Part shown: positions 14,486 through 22,678 of the stretch, in pieces
Layout of the letters: each line of letters opens with the position of its first letter
How positions within the stretch are numbered: the first letter of the stretch is position 1
Notes under the pieces: generated by a model
Told to the model about the DNA's origin: nothing
Database searches by the model: none
What the model saw: the letters and a program-made list of their open reading frames with translations, nothing else
Program-made: the position numbers and the translations under genes
NCBI GenBank assembly: GCA_902768795.1
Contig: CACXMS010000006.1
Span: 64,654-128,653, forward strand
DNA length: 64,000 bases
Direction: 5' to 3'
Source: an uncultured Eubacteriales bacterium
GTDB lineage: Bacteria; Bacillota; Clostridia; Christensenellales; CAG-138

Positions 14486-15327
14486 GTATGCTGCGAATCG
14501 GATGTCATCTTTCTCCGGGCAAAGGACTTTGCCGGATGGCGCAAACGGCCGTTTCCATTGATGCGAACACCTTCCAGTTTTTCGCACGGAATCCGCGCGG
14601 CTCAAAAGCCAGGCCGCTTGAGATGGAGGATGTCGCCGCGTTCATTTCGTTTTGCGGAAGCAACGATCTTTCTCCGCTTTTGGTTCACGCACCGTATACG
14701 CTGAACCCCTGCGCTGAGCGGCAGGAAGTTGCGGAGTTTGCGCGGATTGCAATGCAGGATGACCTTGCTCGGCTCGGGAAGATGGGTGTTTCGCTTTACA
14801 ATCTTCATCCCGGCAGTCATGTCGGACAGGGAAAAGAGATCGGCATCGAAAAAACGGCAGCGATGCTGAATGAATTGCTGGACGGTTCCTTTGCCGGAAC
14901 GGTTCTTTTGGAAACGATGTCCGGACAGGGAAGCGAGATCGGCGGAACGTTTGAAGAGATTCGCGAGATCATTGATCTCGTTGAGAAAAAAGAATCCGTC
15001 GGCGTTTGTCTCGATACGTGTCACGTGTTTGCGGCAGGATATGATATCGCATCCGATCCCGACGCGGTTTTGACGGAATTCGATCGGGTGATCGGCCTTG
15101 ACCGACTTTGCTACGTTCATTTGAACGACAGCATGTTCGGCTGCGGGGAGCATCGGGACCGACATGCTGCGATCGGTGCGGGCAGGATCGGGCTTGAAGG
15201 CGTTCAACGCATTGTCAGTCATCCGGTCCTGCGAACGCTTCCGTTTTGCCTTGAAACGCCGCATGAGTCGATGCAGGAGTATGCCGATGAAATTATGTTG
15301 GTACGGGAGTTAACCGATGCGGGATGA
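14482..15327 (+). CDS. nfo: Endonuclease IV (deoxyribonuclease IV)
   Basis: AP endonuclease of base-excision repair with a three-zinc centre in a TIM barrel. The 281-residue length is normal. Ligand motifs are visible: HAPYTLNPC, YNLHPGSHVGQG, LLETMSGQGSEIG, GVCLDTCHVFAAGYD, HLNDSMFGCGEHRDRHAAIG and PFCLETPHES. Coupled to plsC by ATGA and overlapping the next gene by 11 bp. Confidence 0.95.
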   Translation: MSMLRIGCHLSPGKGLCRMAQTAVSIDANTFQFFARNPRGSKARPLEMEDVAAFISFCGSNDLSPLLVHAPYTLNPCAERQEVAEFARIAMQDDLARLGKMGVSLYNLHPGSHVGQGKEIGIEKTAAMLNELLDGSFAGTVLLETMSGQGSEIGGTFEEIREIIDLVEKKESVGVCLDTCHVFAAGYDIASDPDAVLTEFDRVIGLDRLCYVHLNDSMFGCGEHRDRHAAIGAGRIGLEGVQRIVSHPVLRTLPFCLETPHESMQEYADEIMLVRELTDAG

Positions 15328-16468
15328 TACGGTTGTGATTGCGCCGTGCGGCAATTATGAAATCGCGGCGGTAAAGGAAGCGCTTCGGTCCGCAATCGGT
15401 TCTCTGAACGGATTCGATTCGATTCGCCGCGGCATGCGGATCGGAATCAAAGCGAATCTGGTGGCTGCGGGCGCGCCGAACACCGCAATGACAACGCATC
15501 CGGTCGTCGTTACAGCGCTGACCGAGCTTTTGATCGAGCGCGGCGCATCCGTTGTCGTCGGCGACAGCGCGGGCGGCCCGTGGACGCTGCCGTATATGAA
15601 CCGGATCTATTCTGTCAGCGGAATGCAAAGCGCAGAAGCCGCCGGCGGCGAGTTGAATCGGGACTTTGCCGAAGGGGACGCTTCCTTTCCGGAGGCAGTA
15701 AAGGCCAGATCCTTCCGGTATACCGCCTGGCTTGACGGATGCGATGCGATTATCAATGTCTGCAAGCTGAAATCCCACGGCATGATGGGCCTTTCCAATG
15801 CCGTCAAGAACATGTTCGGAACGGTTCCGGGGCTTCTGAAACCGGAATATCATTACCGCTATCCGAATCCGAACGATTTTGCGGACATGATCGTCGATCT
15901 GTGCGAGTACTGGAAGCCGGTATTGCATATCTGCGATGCAATCGTTGCGATGGAGGGGAACGGGCCGACGCGCGGAACGCCTTATCCGCTGAATCTGCTG
16001 CTGGTTTCGCACAATCCGTATTTTCTGGATTGGACAGCGGCGAAGATTGTCGGATTGGATGTCGACGATGTACCGACGCTGCAGGCAGCAAAACGCCGCG
16101 GGTATCTGCCGGATCGTTTTGAGAACGTTCCGATTTCCGGAAACTGGAAAGAATACGCAGCTCCGGATTTTGAACGGATTTTGAATCGCAACAGTACGCT
16201 GTTTTCGGAGACGGATACTTTGATTGGCCGAATGACGCGGGGGTTCATGACCGCTGCGCTCGGAGCAAAGCCCGCGGTTCGGAAAAAACAATGTGTCGGC
16301 TGTCGGCATTGCGCCGATATTTGTCCTGCAAAGGCGATCAGAATGGAGAATCGCTTGCCGATCATTGACCGGAAAGCTTGCATTCGCTGCTTTTGCTGTC
16401 AGGAGTTTTGTCCGGTCGGGGCAATGCAGGTGCATCGGTCTCCGATCGCAAAATGGATCAATCGTTAG
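15317..16468 (+). CDS. DUF362 protein with two 4Fe-4S clusters
   Basis: A 383-residue protein: DUF362 domain (about 5-250), with KANLVAAGAPNTAMTTHP and NVCKLKSHGMMGLSNAVKN, and a C-terminal ferredoxin domain with CVGCRHCADICP and CIRCFCCQEFCP, giving two 4Fe-4S clusters. Such proteins are widespread in anaerobes and presumed electron carriers or oxidoreductases; no reaction is established. Starts inside the end of nfo, so it is read from the same transcript. Confidence 0.9.
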   Translation: MRDDTVVIAPCGNYEIAAVKEALRSAIGSLNGFDSIRRGMRIGIKANLVAAGAPNTAMTTHPVVVTALTELLIERGASVVVGDSAGGPWTLPYMNRIYSVSGMQSAEAAGGELNRDFAEGDASFPEAVKARSFRYTAWLDGCDAIINVCKLKSHGMMGLSNAVKNMFGTVPGLLKPEYHYRYPNPNDFADMIVDLCEYWKPVLHICDAIVAMEGNGPTRGTPYPLNLLLVSHNPYFLDWTAAKIVGLDVDDVPTLQAAKRRGYLPDRFENVPISGNWKEYAAPDFERILNRNSTLFSETDTLIGRMTRGFMTAALGAKPAVRKKQCVGCRHCADICPAKAIRMENRLPIIDRKACIRCFCCQEFCPVGAMQVHRSPIAKWINR

Positions 16469-16523
16469 GATGAAACGGCGTTCTGCCGAAATAATGAAAG
16501 GAAAATGAAAGGAAGTCAAAAAA

Positions 16524-17000
16524 ATGAAGAAACTCTGGAATGAATTCAAGACTTTTGCGTTCAAAGGAAATGTCCTGGACATGGCCATCGGCGTTATCAT
16601 CGGCGGCGCGTTCGGGGCAATCGTAACCTCCTTGATCAACGATGTTCTGATGCCGTTGATCGGGCTGATCGTCCATGCCGACTTTTCGAAGTGGTTCGTC
16701 GTACTGGGAGAAGGCGAGTTTGCAAGCGTTCAGGAAGCAACCGAAGCCGGCGTAGCGGTGCTGAATTACGGCAGCTTCATTGCGGCGATCATTTACTTCC
16801 TGCTCGTTGCGATCTGCATCTTCCTTGTTGTAAAGGGTATTGCGACCGCGCGCAAGAAGATGGAGGAAATGAAGAAGAAGGAAGAGCCGGCGCCCGAGCC
16901 CGCGAAGACGCCGCGTCTTTGCCCGTACTGCTTCGGCGAGATTCATGACGAAGCGACGCGCTGCCCGCATTGCACCAGCGAGCTTCCCAAGGAAGAATGA
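16524..17000 (+). CDS. mscL: MscL mechanosensitive channel with C-terminal zinc ribbon
   Basis: Channel that opens at high membrane tension to release solutes. Residues 1-105 are classical MscL: the N-terminal amphipathic part, FKGNVLDMAIGVIIGGAFGA leading TM1, NDVLMPLIG, a periplasmic loop and TM2 (84-104). The usual cytoplasmic helix is replaced by a Lys/Glu-rich coil and a zinc ribbon with CPYC (133-136) and CPHC (147-150), making it 158 residues. What the ribbon binds is unknown. Ribosome site AAAGGAAG; a HerA-like gene follows after 38 nt. Confidence 0.92.
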   Translation: MKKLWNEFKTFAFKGNVLDMAIGVIIGGAFGAIVTSLINDVLMPLIGLIVHADFSKWFVVLGEGEFASVQEATEAGVAVLNYGSFIAAIIYFLLVAICIFLVVKGIATARKKMEEMKKKEEPAPEPAKTPRLCPYCFGEIHDEATRCPHCTSELPKEE

Positions 17001-17038
17001 CCGTATAACCGCTTGATACATCGAAAGGAACGGACAGT

Positions 17039-18562
17039 ATGCTGCAAGATGGAAAGATCCTCGTCGGCAAAGGGGAAAAAGAGGCGTATATTCTGCCGAA
17101 GATGGCCAACCGTCACGGATTGATCTCCGGCGCAACGGGAACCGGCAAAACGATTACCCTGAAGGTCATGGCGGAATCCTTCTCGTCCCTTGGCGTGCCG
17201 GTATTTCTTGCCGATATCAAAGGCGACCTTTCGGGATGCTGCAAGCCGGGGACGGGCGGCGAATCGCTCGACAAACGGCTGAGAAAACTCGACATCGATC
17301 CCGAATCGTTTCCTTATACGCGGTTTCCTGTCCGTTTCTGGGATGTTTTCGGGGAAAAGGGGCATCCGGTCCGAACGACGGTCAGCGACATGGGCGCTTC
17401 GCTGCTCTCGCGCCTCCTTGGATTGACGGAGGCGCAGAGCGGCGTGCTTTCGATCGTTTTCCGCGTCGCGGATGACAAGGGCTGGCTGTTGGTCGACCTG
17501 AAGGATCTTCGGGCAATGGTCGCCTACGTATCCGAGCATTCAGCAGAACTGCTGAACGAGTACGGAAACATTTCCCGACAATCCGCGGGAGCGATCCAGC
17601 GCGCGCTTCTTCAGCTGGAGGACGCAGGCGGAACGCTGTTTTTCGGCGAGCCGGCGATTCAATTGGACGACTGGATGAAATGCGATGAAGACGGCCGCGG
17701 TTTCATCAACATTCTGCATTGTGAGCGGCTGTATCGCTCGCCGCTTCTGTATTCGACATTCCTGCTGTGGCTGCTTGCGGAGCTGTTTGAAGAACTGCCG
17801 GAAGTCGGCGATCCCGAAAAACCGAAGCTTGTATTCTTTTTCGATGAGGCGCACCTTCTGTTTCGCGACGCTTCGAAAGCGTTGAACGATAAGATCGAAC
17901 AAGTCGTAAAATTGATCCGATCAAAAGGCGTCGGCGTTTATTTCATCTCGCAGCAGCCGTCAGATCTGACGGAAGCCGTTCTTGCTCAGCTTGGAAACCG
18001 CGTTCAGCACGCCTTGCGCGCCTATACGCCTTCCGAACAGAAAGCCATTCGCGCCGCGGCAAATTCCTTCCGCACCAATCCATCCTTTAACACGGAGGAA
18101 GTTTTGCAGGCGCTCGGGACCGGGGAAGCGCTCGTCAGCTTTTTGGACGAAAAAGGCGTTCCGGGGATCGTGGAACGGGCGACAATTTTACCGCCGCAAT
18201 CCATGATGGGCGTCGTTGACGAAGACCGTCGCCGCGCCGAAATCGAAGCGGACGATCTGTTCGGCGTTTATGAAAATGCTGTCGACAACGAATCGGCTTA
18301 CGAAATCCTGAAAGGTCAAAAGGAGAAAGAGGATCAGGAGGAAGCTGAACGAAAACAGAAAGAAGCCGAGGAAGCGGAAAAAGAAGCGGAAGAAAAGAAA
18401 AAACAGAAGGAAGAAAAGCAAAAAAGCACTTCCTCAAAAACCAGGAAGAAGTCCAAAAGCGCGCTCTCCAAGGCCGCATCCTCAACGATGAACACAATCG
18501 GCCGCGAACTCGGGAAGTCCGTTGCGAGAGGATTGCTCGGGACAATCAAAAAATGGTTTTAA
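17039..18562 (+). CDS. HerA/DUF853-like P-loop ATPase
   Basis: A 507-residue ATPase of the HerA/FtsK superfamily (DUF853 group). Walker A GATGTGKT at 31-38, Walker [12 protein letters not shown] near 262-272, then [16 protein letters not shown] with the sensor Gln and [12 protein letters not shown] with the arginine-finger region. The last 110 residues are a highly charged Glu/Lys coil followed by a basic Ser-rich tail. These proteins are predicted hexameric DNA translocases or pili-type ATPases; the role is not established. No nuclease partner (NurA, SIR2) is adjacent. AAAGGAA precedes the ATG. Confidence 0.85.
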   Translation: MLQDGKILVGKGEKEAYILPKMANRHGLISGATGTGKTITLKVMAESFSSLGVPVFLADIKGDLSGCCKPGTGGESLDKRLRKLDIDPESFPYTRFPVRFWDVFGEKGHPVRTTVSDMGASLLSRLLGLTEAQSGVLSIVFRVADDKGWLLVDLKDLRAMVAYVSEHSAELLNEYGNISRQSAGAIQRALLQLEDAGGTLFFGEPAIQLDDWMKCDEDGRGFINILHCERLYRSPLLYSTFLLWLLAELFEELPEVGDPEKPKLVFFFDEAHLLFRDASKALNDKIEQVVKLIRSKGVGVYFISQQPSDLTEAVLAQLGNRVQHALRAYTPSEQKAIRAAANSFRTNPSFNTEEVLQALGTGEALVSFLDEKGVPGIVERATILPPQSMMGVVDEDRRRAEIEADDLFGVYENAVDNESAYEILKGQKEKEDQEEAERKQKEAEEAEKEAEEKKKQKEEKQKSTSSKTRKKSKSALSKAASSTMNTIGRELGKSVARGLLGTIKKWF

Positions 18563-18617
18563 TTGCGAAGCAATTTGAAACCATTTTGAACGGAGCGTGA
18601 AGTTTATCGCATGTCTC

Positions 18618-18646
18618 TTGAAGAACGTTTTTTCGCTCGGTATAAT
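18618..18646 (+). promoter_or_regulatory. Promoter of the 103-aa membrane protein gene
   Basis: TTGAAG (18618-18623), 17 bp, TATAAT (18641-18646). Confidence 0.65.
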
Positions 18647-18683
18647 ATGTATACAGTAAAGAAATGATGCGGGAGGGAGCAAT

Positions 18684-18995
18684 ATGATTTTTGCGGGGAT
18701 TCTTTTAGTGATGCTGGGACTTGCGCTCGGCGTATTGGGCTATTTGATTGCATTTCGCGGAAAATATGCTTTAATCAGCAATTTTGTGGATCAGCGGATC
18801 CGCGGCACTTTTGACAATGCGTTTGCCGTACGAACGGGTTTGATCGCGCTGTTTTGCGGTTCGATATCGTTCCTCTTGGGAATTCTTGTACTGTGCATCC
18901 GTTCTGTGCCGTTCACATGGATCGCTCTTGCAATCGCGCTGCTCGGAAGCGCTGCTGCGCTTGCCGTCCACACCCTTGTATCCGCGAAGAAATAA
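18684..18995 (+). CDS. Small membrane protein, unknown function
   Basis: A 103-residue protein with three hydrophobic helices (about 2-24, 50-74 and 77-99) separated by a polar stretch GKYALISNFVDQRIRGTFDN. It resembles DUF3784-type proteins only loosely; I do not assign a family. The ATG has GGGAGGGAG upstream and its own promoter. Followed by a bidirectional terminator. Confidence 0.65.
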   Translation: MIFAGILLVMLGLALGVLGYLIAFRGKYALISNFVDQRIRGTFDNAFAVRTGLIALFCGSISFLLGILVLCIRSVPFTWIALAIALLGSAAALAVHTLVSAKK

Positions 18996-19016
18996 AGCTG
19001 TACACAGGAGAATTGA

Positions 19017-19055
19017 AAACGTCCGCTTGCAGGATTTTGCAAGCGGACGTTTTTG
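19017..19055. terminator. Bidirectional terminator
   Basis: AAAACGTCCGCTTGC and GCAAGCGGACGTTTTT form a long perfect stem between convergent genes. Confidence 0.88.
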
Positions 19056-19078
19056 CACGGCGGTATTGTGCGATGGGA

Positions 19079-20065
19079 TCAGTTTTCCATTGCGGCATTT
19101 GCAGTCGCGTTGTCAACAAGTTCTGTAAAGGCAGGACGACCGGTCAGGACGCCGTTAAACTCCATGATGTCGAGCAGACGGAGATAATCCGCTTCACCCA
19201 TGGTCAGTTCCGTCTTCCAGGAATCTGTTTCACGGTACGATTTTGCAACGATCATCAGACTTTCCAGCGAAGTATCCGGGAAATACGGCTGCATCGCTTC
19301 CGCAATTTCACGGTCGCTTGCGGATTGGATCCACTTTTGTGCGCGATGGATTGCCCGCAAAAATGCGTGCACGGTTTCGGATTTGCTTCCGGCTGCAGTT
19401 GCAAAGTAGCAGGTATACGGCACCTCACCGGATTCCAGACCGATGTTTGCAACGATGTACCCTTTGCCGGCGTTCTGAAATTCGGTTGCGGTCGGCTCAA
19501 AGAGCGTTACATAATCGCCTTCGCCGCCCTCGAAAGCGCCGGCCATCAGGTTAAACTGAATGGAGTCGATGATCGTACAGTTATCGCCGTCATTCAACCC
19601 GTTTTTGGCCATTACATATCGCAGCGTCATGATCGGCATTCCGCCGGAACGCCCTCCGATCACGGATTTCCCGATCAGGTCATCCCAGGAAAACGAATCA
19701 GTCGGCGTGCGAGAGATCAGAAACGAACCGTCACGCTTGGTCAACTGCCCGACGATGACGGGATGGTCGCTTTTTCCTTCATTCATGATGTAGACGCCCG
19801 TTTCCGGACCGGCCAGGCAGATATCCGCTTCACCGGCAAGCAAAGCCGTCATCGCTTTTTCACTTCCGCCGGAAGTAGTGATTTCAACGCAAATTCCTTC
19901 GTCGGCGAAGAAGCCGAGCGCATCAGCAACATATTGCGGCGCATAAAAGACCGATCGCGTTACTTCGTGCAAACGTACGACGGGAAGATTGGTGTTTTGG
20001 GGTGCGGTGCATGCAAAAACCGGCAAAAGCAGAATGCAGCAGAGCAAGGATACGATTTTTTTCAT
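19079..20065 (-). CDS. ABC transporter substrate-binding lipoprotein (NMT1/THI5-like)
   Basis: Exported solute-binding protein of the NMT1/SsuA/ThiY type: signal peptide MKKIVSLLCCILLLPVFAC with a lipid-attachment Cys at 19, then VRLHEVTRSVFYAPQYVADA, LGFFADEGICVEITTSGGSE and GEADICLAGPETGV, typical of this fold. The 328-residue length is normal. ATG at 20065 follows GGAGG; the longer frame reaches into the ireB promoter. No permease or ATPase gene lies nearby, so its transporter is elsewhere or the gene is an orphan. No riboswitch is seen in the short leader, so a thiamine-precursor or sulfonate ligand is open. Confidence 0.85.
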   Translation of the reverse strand: MKKIVSLLCCILLLPVFACTAPQNTNLPVVRLHEVTRSVFYAPQYVADALGFFADEGICVEITTSGGSEKAMTALLAGEADICLAGPETGVYIMNEGKSDHPVIVGQLTKRDGSFLISRTPTDSFSWDDLIGKSVIGGRSGGMPIMTLRYVMAKNGLNDGDNCTIIDSIQFNLMAGAFEGGEGDYVTLFEPTATEFQNAGKGYIVANIGLESGEVPYTCYFATAAGSKSETVHAFLRAIHRAQKWIQSASDREIAEAMQPYFPDTSLESLMIVAKSYRETDSWKTELTMGEADYLRLLDIMEFNGVLTGRPAFTELVDNATANAAMEN

Positions 20066-20123
20066 AAGTCCCTCCGTTTCTTTTTCTGTATTGTATGATG
20101 CCGGGGAAAAATGCGTGCAATAC

Positions 20124-20152
20124 TTGAAAAACAGGATCGGATGCGTTATACT
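20124..20152 (+). promoter_or_regulatory. Promoter of ireB-ruvX-DUF1292
   Basis: TTGAAA (20124-20129), 17 bp, TATACT (20147-20152), 20 nt before the ireB ATG. Confidence 0.7.
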
Positions 20153-20171
20153 GATATTGGAGGGTACTGTT

Positions 20172-20429
20172 ATGGATAACAATATGGACACCACAAGAAA
20201 ATTCCGCGTTGCGAAAGACATCCGGACACCGGAAGAAGTTCTGATGACGGTTTATCACGCTATGCGGGAGAAGGGATATGATCCCGTCAATCAGGTTGTC
20301 GGGTATTTGCTTTCCGGCGATCCGACGTATATTACGAGCCACAACAATGCGCGTTATCTTGTTCTGCGGATGGAGAGAGACGATCTTCTGGAAGAACTCG
20401 TCCGCTTTTATGTCGAGAATCACGAATGA
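20172..20429 (+). CDS. ireB: IreB-family regulatory phosphoprotein
   Basis: Small protein (85 residues) phosphorylated by PASTA-type Ser/Thr kinases; in Listeria (ReoM) it controls MurA breakdown. The family pattern is clear: MDTTRKFRV, AYHAMREKGYDPVNQ-type VYHAMREKGYDPVNQVVGYL, LSGDPTYITSHNNAR and ERDDLLEELVRFYV. The threonine in MDTTRKF is the known phospho-site region. The start at 20172 has GGAGGG 8 nt upstream. First of three coupled genes in the standard Clostridia order. Confidence 0.93.
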   Translation: MDNNMDTTRKFRVAKDIRTPEEVLMTVYHAMREKGYDPVNQVVGYLLSGDPTYITSHNNARYLVLRMERDDLLEELVRFYVENHE

Positions 20430-20842
20430 GAACGCTTTGTCTGGATGTCGGTGACCGTCGCATCGGGATTGCGGTTTCGGATGCGCTCGGCATTACGGCG
20501 CAGGGGCTTGAAACGTATTGGCGAACGGAAAGCACGAAAAAGGATGTTGCATACATCCTTGGTTTGCTGCGGGAGTATGCGCCGTGCCGATTGCTTTGCG
20601 GCCTTCCGATGAACATGAACGGTACGATCGGGGAGCAGGGGGAAAAGGTACAGCGCTTTGCCGACGCGATCCGTAAAGAATGGGATGGCGAGATCGTATT
20701 CTTTGACGAGCGGCTCACGACGATGACGGCCCGCAGAGTGCTGCTCGACGCGGATGTGTCGCGCGGAAAGCAGAAAAAAGTGATCGATAAACTTGCAGCC
20801 GTCGTGATCCTGCAAGGGTATATGGAATCACATCATGAATGA
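20426..20842 (+). CDS. ruvX: Holliday junction resolvase-like RuvX (YqgF)
   Basis: RNase H-fold nuclease implicated in pre-16S rRNA processing. RTLCLDVGDRRIGIAVSDA holds the first catalytic Asp; LLCGLPMNMNG and VFFDERLTTMTARR hold the other motifs, and DKLAAVVILQGYM is the usual end. Length 138, normal. Overlaps ireB by ATGA. Confidence 0.95.
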   Translation: MRTLCLDVGDRRIGIAVSDALGITAQGLETYWRTESTKKDVAYILGLLREYAPCRLLCGLPMNMNGTIGEQGEKVQRFADAIRKEWDGEIVFFDERLTTMTARRVLLDADVSRGKQKKVIDKLAAVVILQGYMESHHE

Positions 20843-20869
20843 ACCGTTACGGGACAGAAAGGAATTGCT

Positions 20870-21154
20870 ATGGAAGAGAAAAACAGCATTATTACACTGA
20901 CGGATGAAAACGGCGTTGAGGCCGACTTCGATTTGGTCTGTACGTTCGATTATGAAAATCGCAAATTTGCTGCGATGTTCCCGCTCGGAGAAGTCGAAGG
21001 GGTTGCGGATGACGAGGTGGTTCTTCTCGAGATCGTGAAAGACGGAGAGGAAGAAACGCTTGTTCCGATCGAGAATGAGGTCCTGTTGGATGAAGTCTTC
21101 AATGAGTTTATGGAGATTTTTGAAGACATGGCAGACGGAGAGGAAGAAGAATAA
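20870..21154 (+). CDS. DUF1292 protein (YrzB-like)
   Basis: Acidic 94-residue cytoplasmic protein of the DUF1292 family: ITLTDENGVEADFDLVCTF, YENRKFAAMFPLGE, DDEVVLLEI and DEVFNEFMEIFEDM. Function unknown, but it follows ireB and ruvX in most Bacillota and does so here. GGAAAGGAA-type ribosome site in the 27-nt gap. Confidence 0.92.
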   Translation: MEEKNSIITLTDENGVEADFDLVCTFDYENRKFAAMFPLGEVEGVADDEVVLLEIVKDGEEETLVPIENEVLLDEVFNEFMEIFEDMADGEEEE

Positions 21155-21197
21155 AACCCGGTTGTTATCGAATAGCGGCATTTGAACGCATACCTTT

Positions 21198-21226
21198 GGG
21201 ATCGCTTCGGAGGGCGGTCCTTTTTT
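21198..21226 (+). terminator. Terminator after the ireB operon
   Basis: GGGATCGC and GCGGTCC pair around TTCGGAGG, followed by six T. Confidence 0.7.
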
Positions 21227-21254
21227 GATTCGTTCACCCTTACGGTTTTTTTGC

Positions 21255-21282
21255 TTGCATTTTCCGAAAGTCGTCCTATAAT
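21255..21282 (+). promoter_or_regulatory. Promoter of the antiporter gene
   Basis: TTGCAT (21255-21260), 16 bp, TATAAT (21277-21282), 32 nt before the ATG. Confidence 0.6.
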
Positions 21283-21314
21283 GAAGTCGGATAAAAACGA
21301 AGGGGTTTTGTCGC

Positions 21315-22643
21315 ATGACTGCGTTGTTGAATGTAGCGATTGCACTTTTGGCGGGACTTTTGATGACTCGTCTGTTTCATAAAGGACATCTGCCGGACGT
21401 AACCGCTTTTTTGGTTGCGGGCGTTTTGATTGGTCCGTTTGTCCTCGGTCGGCTCGGAATTCCGGGCCTCGGCTTCGCTACCTATGATGAGGTGGCGAAT
21501 CTTGGCGCAATTTCAAACGTTGCGATGGGATTCATCGCTTTTTCAATCGGAAGCGAATTTCGAATGGAAAACCTGAAAAAGACCGGACGGCAGGCGCTGA
21601 TCATCGGAATAATGCAGGCGCTTATCGCTGCGCTGCTTGTGGATGCTGCGCTGCTGGCGTTTCATTGGATCGCGCCGGATATTCTTTCTGCGCCGGCTGC
21701 GATCACGCTCGGTGCGATTGCAACCGCAACGGCGCCGGCGGCAACGCTCATGGTCGTCCGTCAGTATAAAGCAAAGGGCGAAGTTACGCGGCTGCTGCTT
21801 CCGATTGTAGCGCTTGACGACGCCGTGGGGCTGATCGTATTTGCCGTATCTTTCGGCATCGCAAAAGCCATAATTTCGGGAAGCGTCAGCATTGTCTCCA
21901 TTCTGGTCAATCCGCTGCTGGAGATTGTTCTGTCGCTCTTGCTCGGCGGCGCCGCTGGATATGGCTTGACGCTGATTGAACGTCTGTTTCATTCCAACAC
22001 GAACCGCAATTCCCTTGTGATCGGATTTGTGTTTCTGATGGTTGGCATTTCAACGCTTTCCTGGCAGATCGGAGATCTTGTGATCGGTTTATCTCCCTTG
22101 CTTGTCTGTATGATGCTCGGTACGGTTTTCTGCAACATATGCCCGTTGTCTGAAGACCTGATGGAGCGGTCGGACAAATGGTCGCAGGCATTGTTGGCTG
22201 TATTTTTTGTGATTTCCGGCGCAGAGCTTCAGCTTGAGGTGTTCTCTCAGCCGATCCTTATCCTGATCGGAATCGTCTATATTCTGTTTCGCTCTGCGGG
22301 AAAGTATCTCGGCGCACGCAGCTCCGCGAAAGCGGTCGGCTGCAGTCGGACGGTGCAGAAATATCTTGGCATTACGCTTCTTCCGCAAGCAGGCGTTGCG
22401 CTCGGCATGTGCGTAACAGCCGGACAGCTCGGCGAGGATGGCGTGCTGATTCGCAATATTATTCTCTTTTCCGTTTTGATTTATGAACTGATCGGTCCGC
22501 TTCTTACGAAAAAAGCGCTGGAGGCATCCGGCGATATCATCGAAAAGCCGTCGAGCTACCGGGAGCGCCGGCAGAAGAAGTATGATGAAATCATTCAAAG
22601 GCGTATCGAGGAACATGGCGATGCCAGATGGGAAAAGAAATAA
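21315..22643 (+). CDS. Cation:proton antiporter, CPA2/Kef type
   Basis: Integral membrane antiporter of 442 residues with about twelve helices. Helix 1-2 shows LFHKGHLPDVTAFLVAGVLI; GAIATATAPAATLMVVRQY and PIVALDDAVGLIVFAVSFG carry the conserved Asp pair of the ion site (LDDAVG). No TrkA-N domain is attached; the charged tail ends at YDEIIQRRIEEHG. Ion specificity unknown. Its last 16 bases overlap an in-frame extension of the next gene, which however starts later. Confidence 0.9.
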   Translation: MTALLNVAIALLAGLLMTRLFHKGHLPDVTAFLVAGVLIGPFVLGRLGIPGLGFATYDEVANLGAISNVAMGFIAFSIGSEFRMENLKKTGRQALIIGIMQALIAALLVDAALLAFHWIAPDILSAPAAITLGAIATATAPAATLMVVRQYKAKGEVTRLLLPIVALDDAVGLIVFAVSFGIAKAIISGSVSIVSILVNPLLEIVLSLLLGGAAGYGLTLIERLFHSNTNRNSLVIGFVFLMVGISTLSWQIGDLVIGLSPLLVCMMLGTVFCNICPLSEDLMERSDKWSQALLAVFFVISGAELQLEVFSQPILILIGIVYILFRSAGKYLGARSSAKAVGCSRTVQKYLGITLLPQAGVALGMCVTAGQLGEDGVLIRNIILFSVLIYELIGPLLTKKALEASGDIIEKPSSYRERRQKKYDEIIQRRIEEHGDARWEKK

Positions 22644-22678
22644 AAGAAACGCCGGATAAACACAGCGGGAGGAAGCGC

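Noticed and set aside
15293-16639. 448-codon minus-strand frame opposite the DUF362 gene
   Set aside because: Arg/His-rich shadow of a gene with clear ferredoxin motifs on the plus strand.
18854-20098. 414-codon plus-strand frame opposite the binding lipoprotein
   Set aside because: Runs through a terminator and opposite a clear signal-peptide protein; composition is shadow-like.
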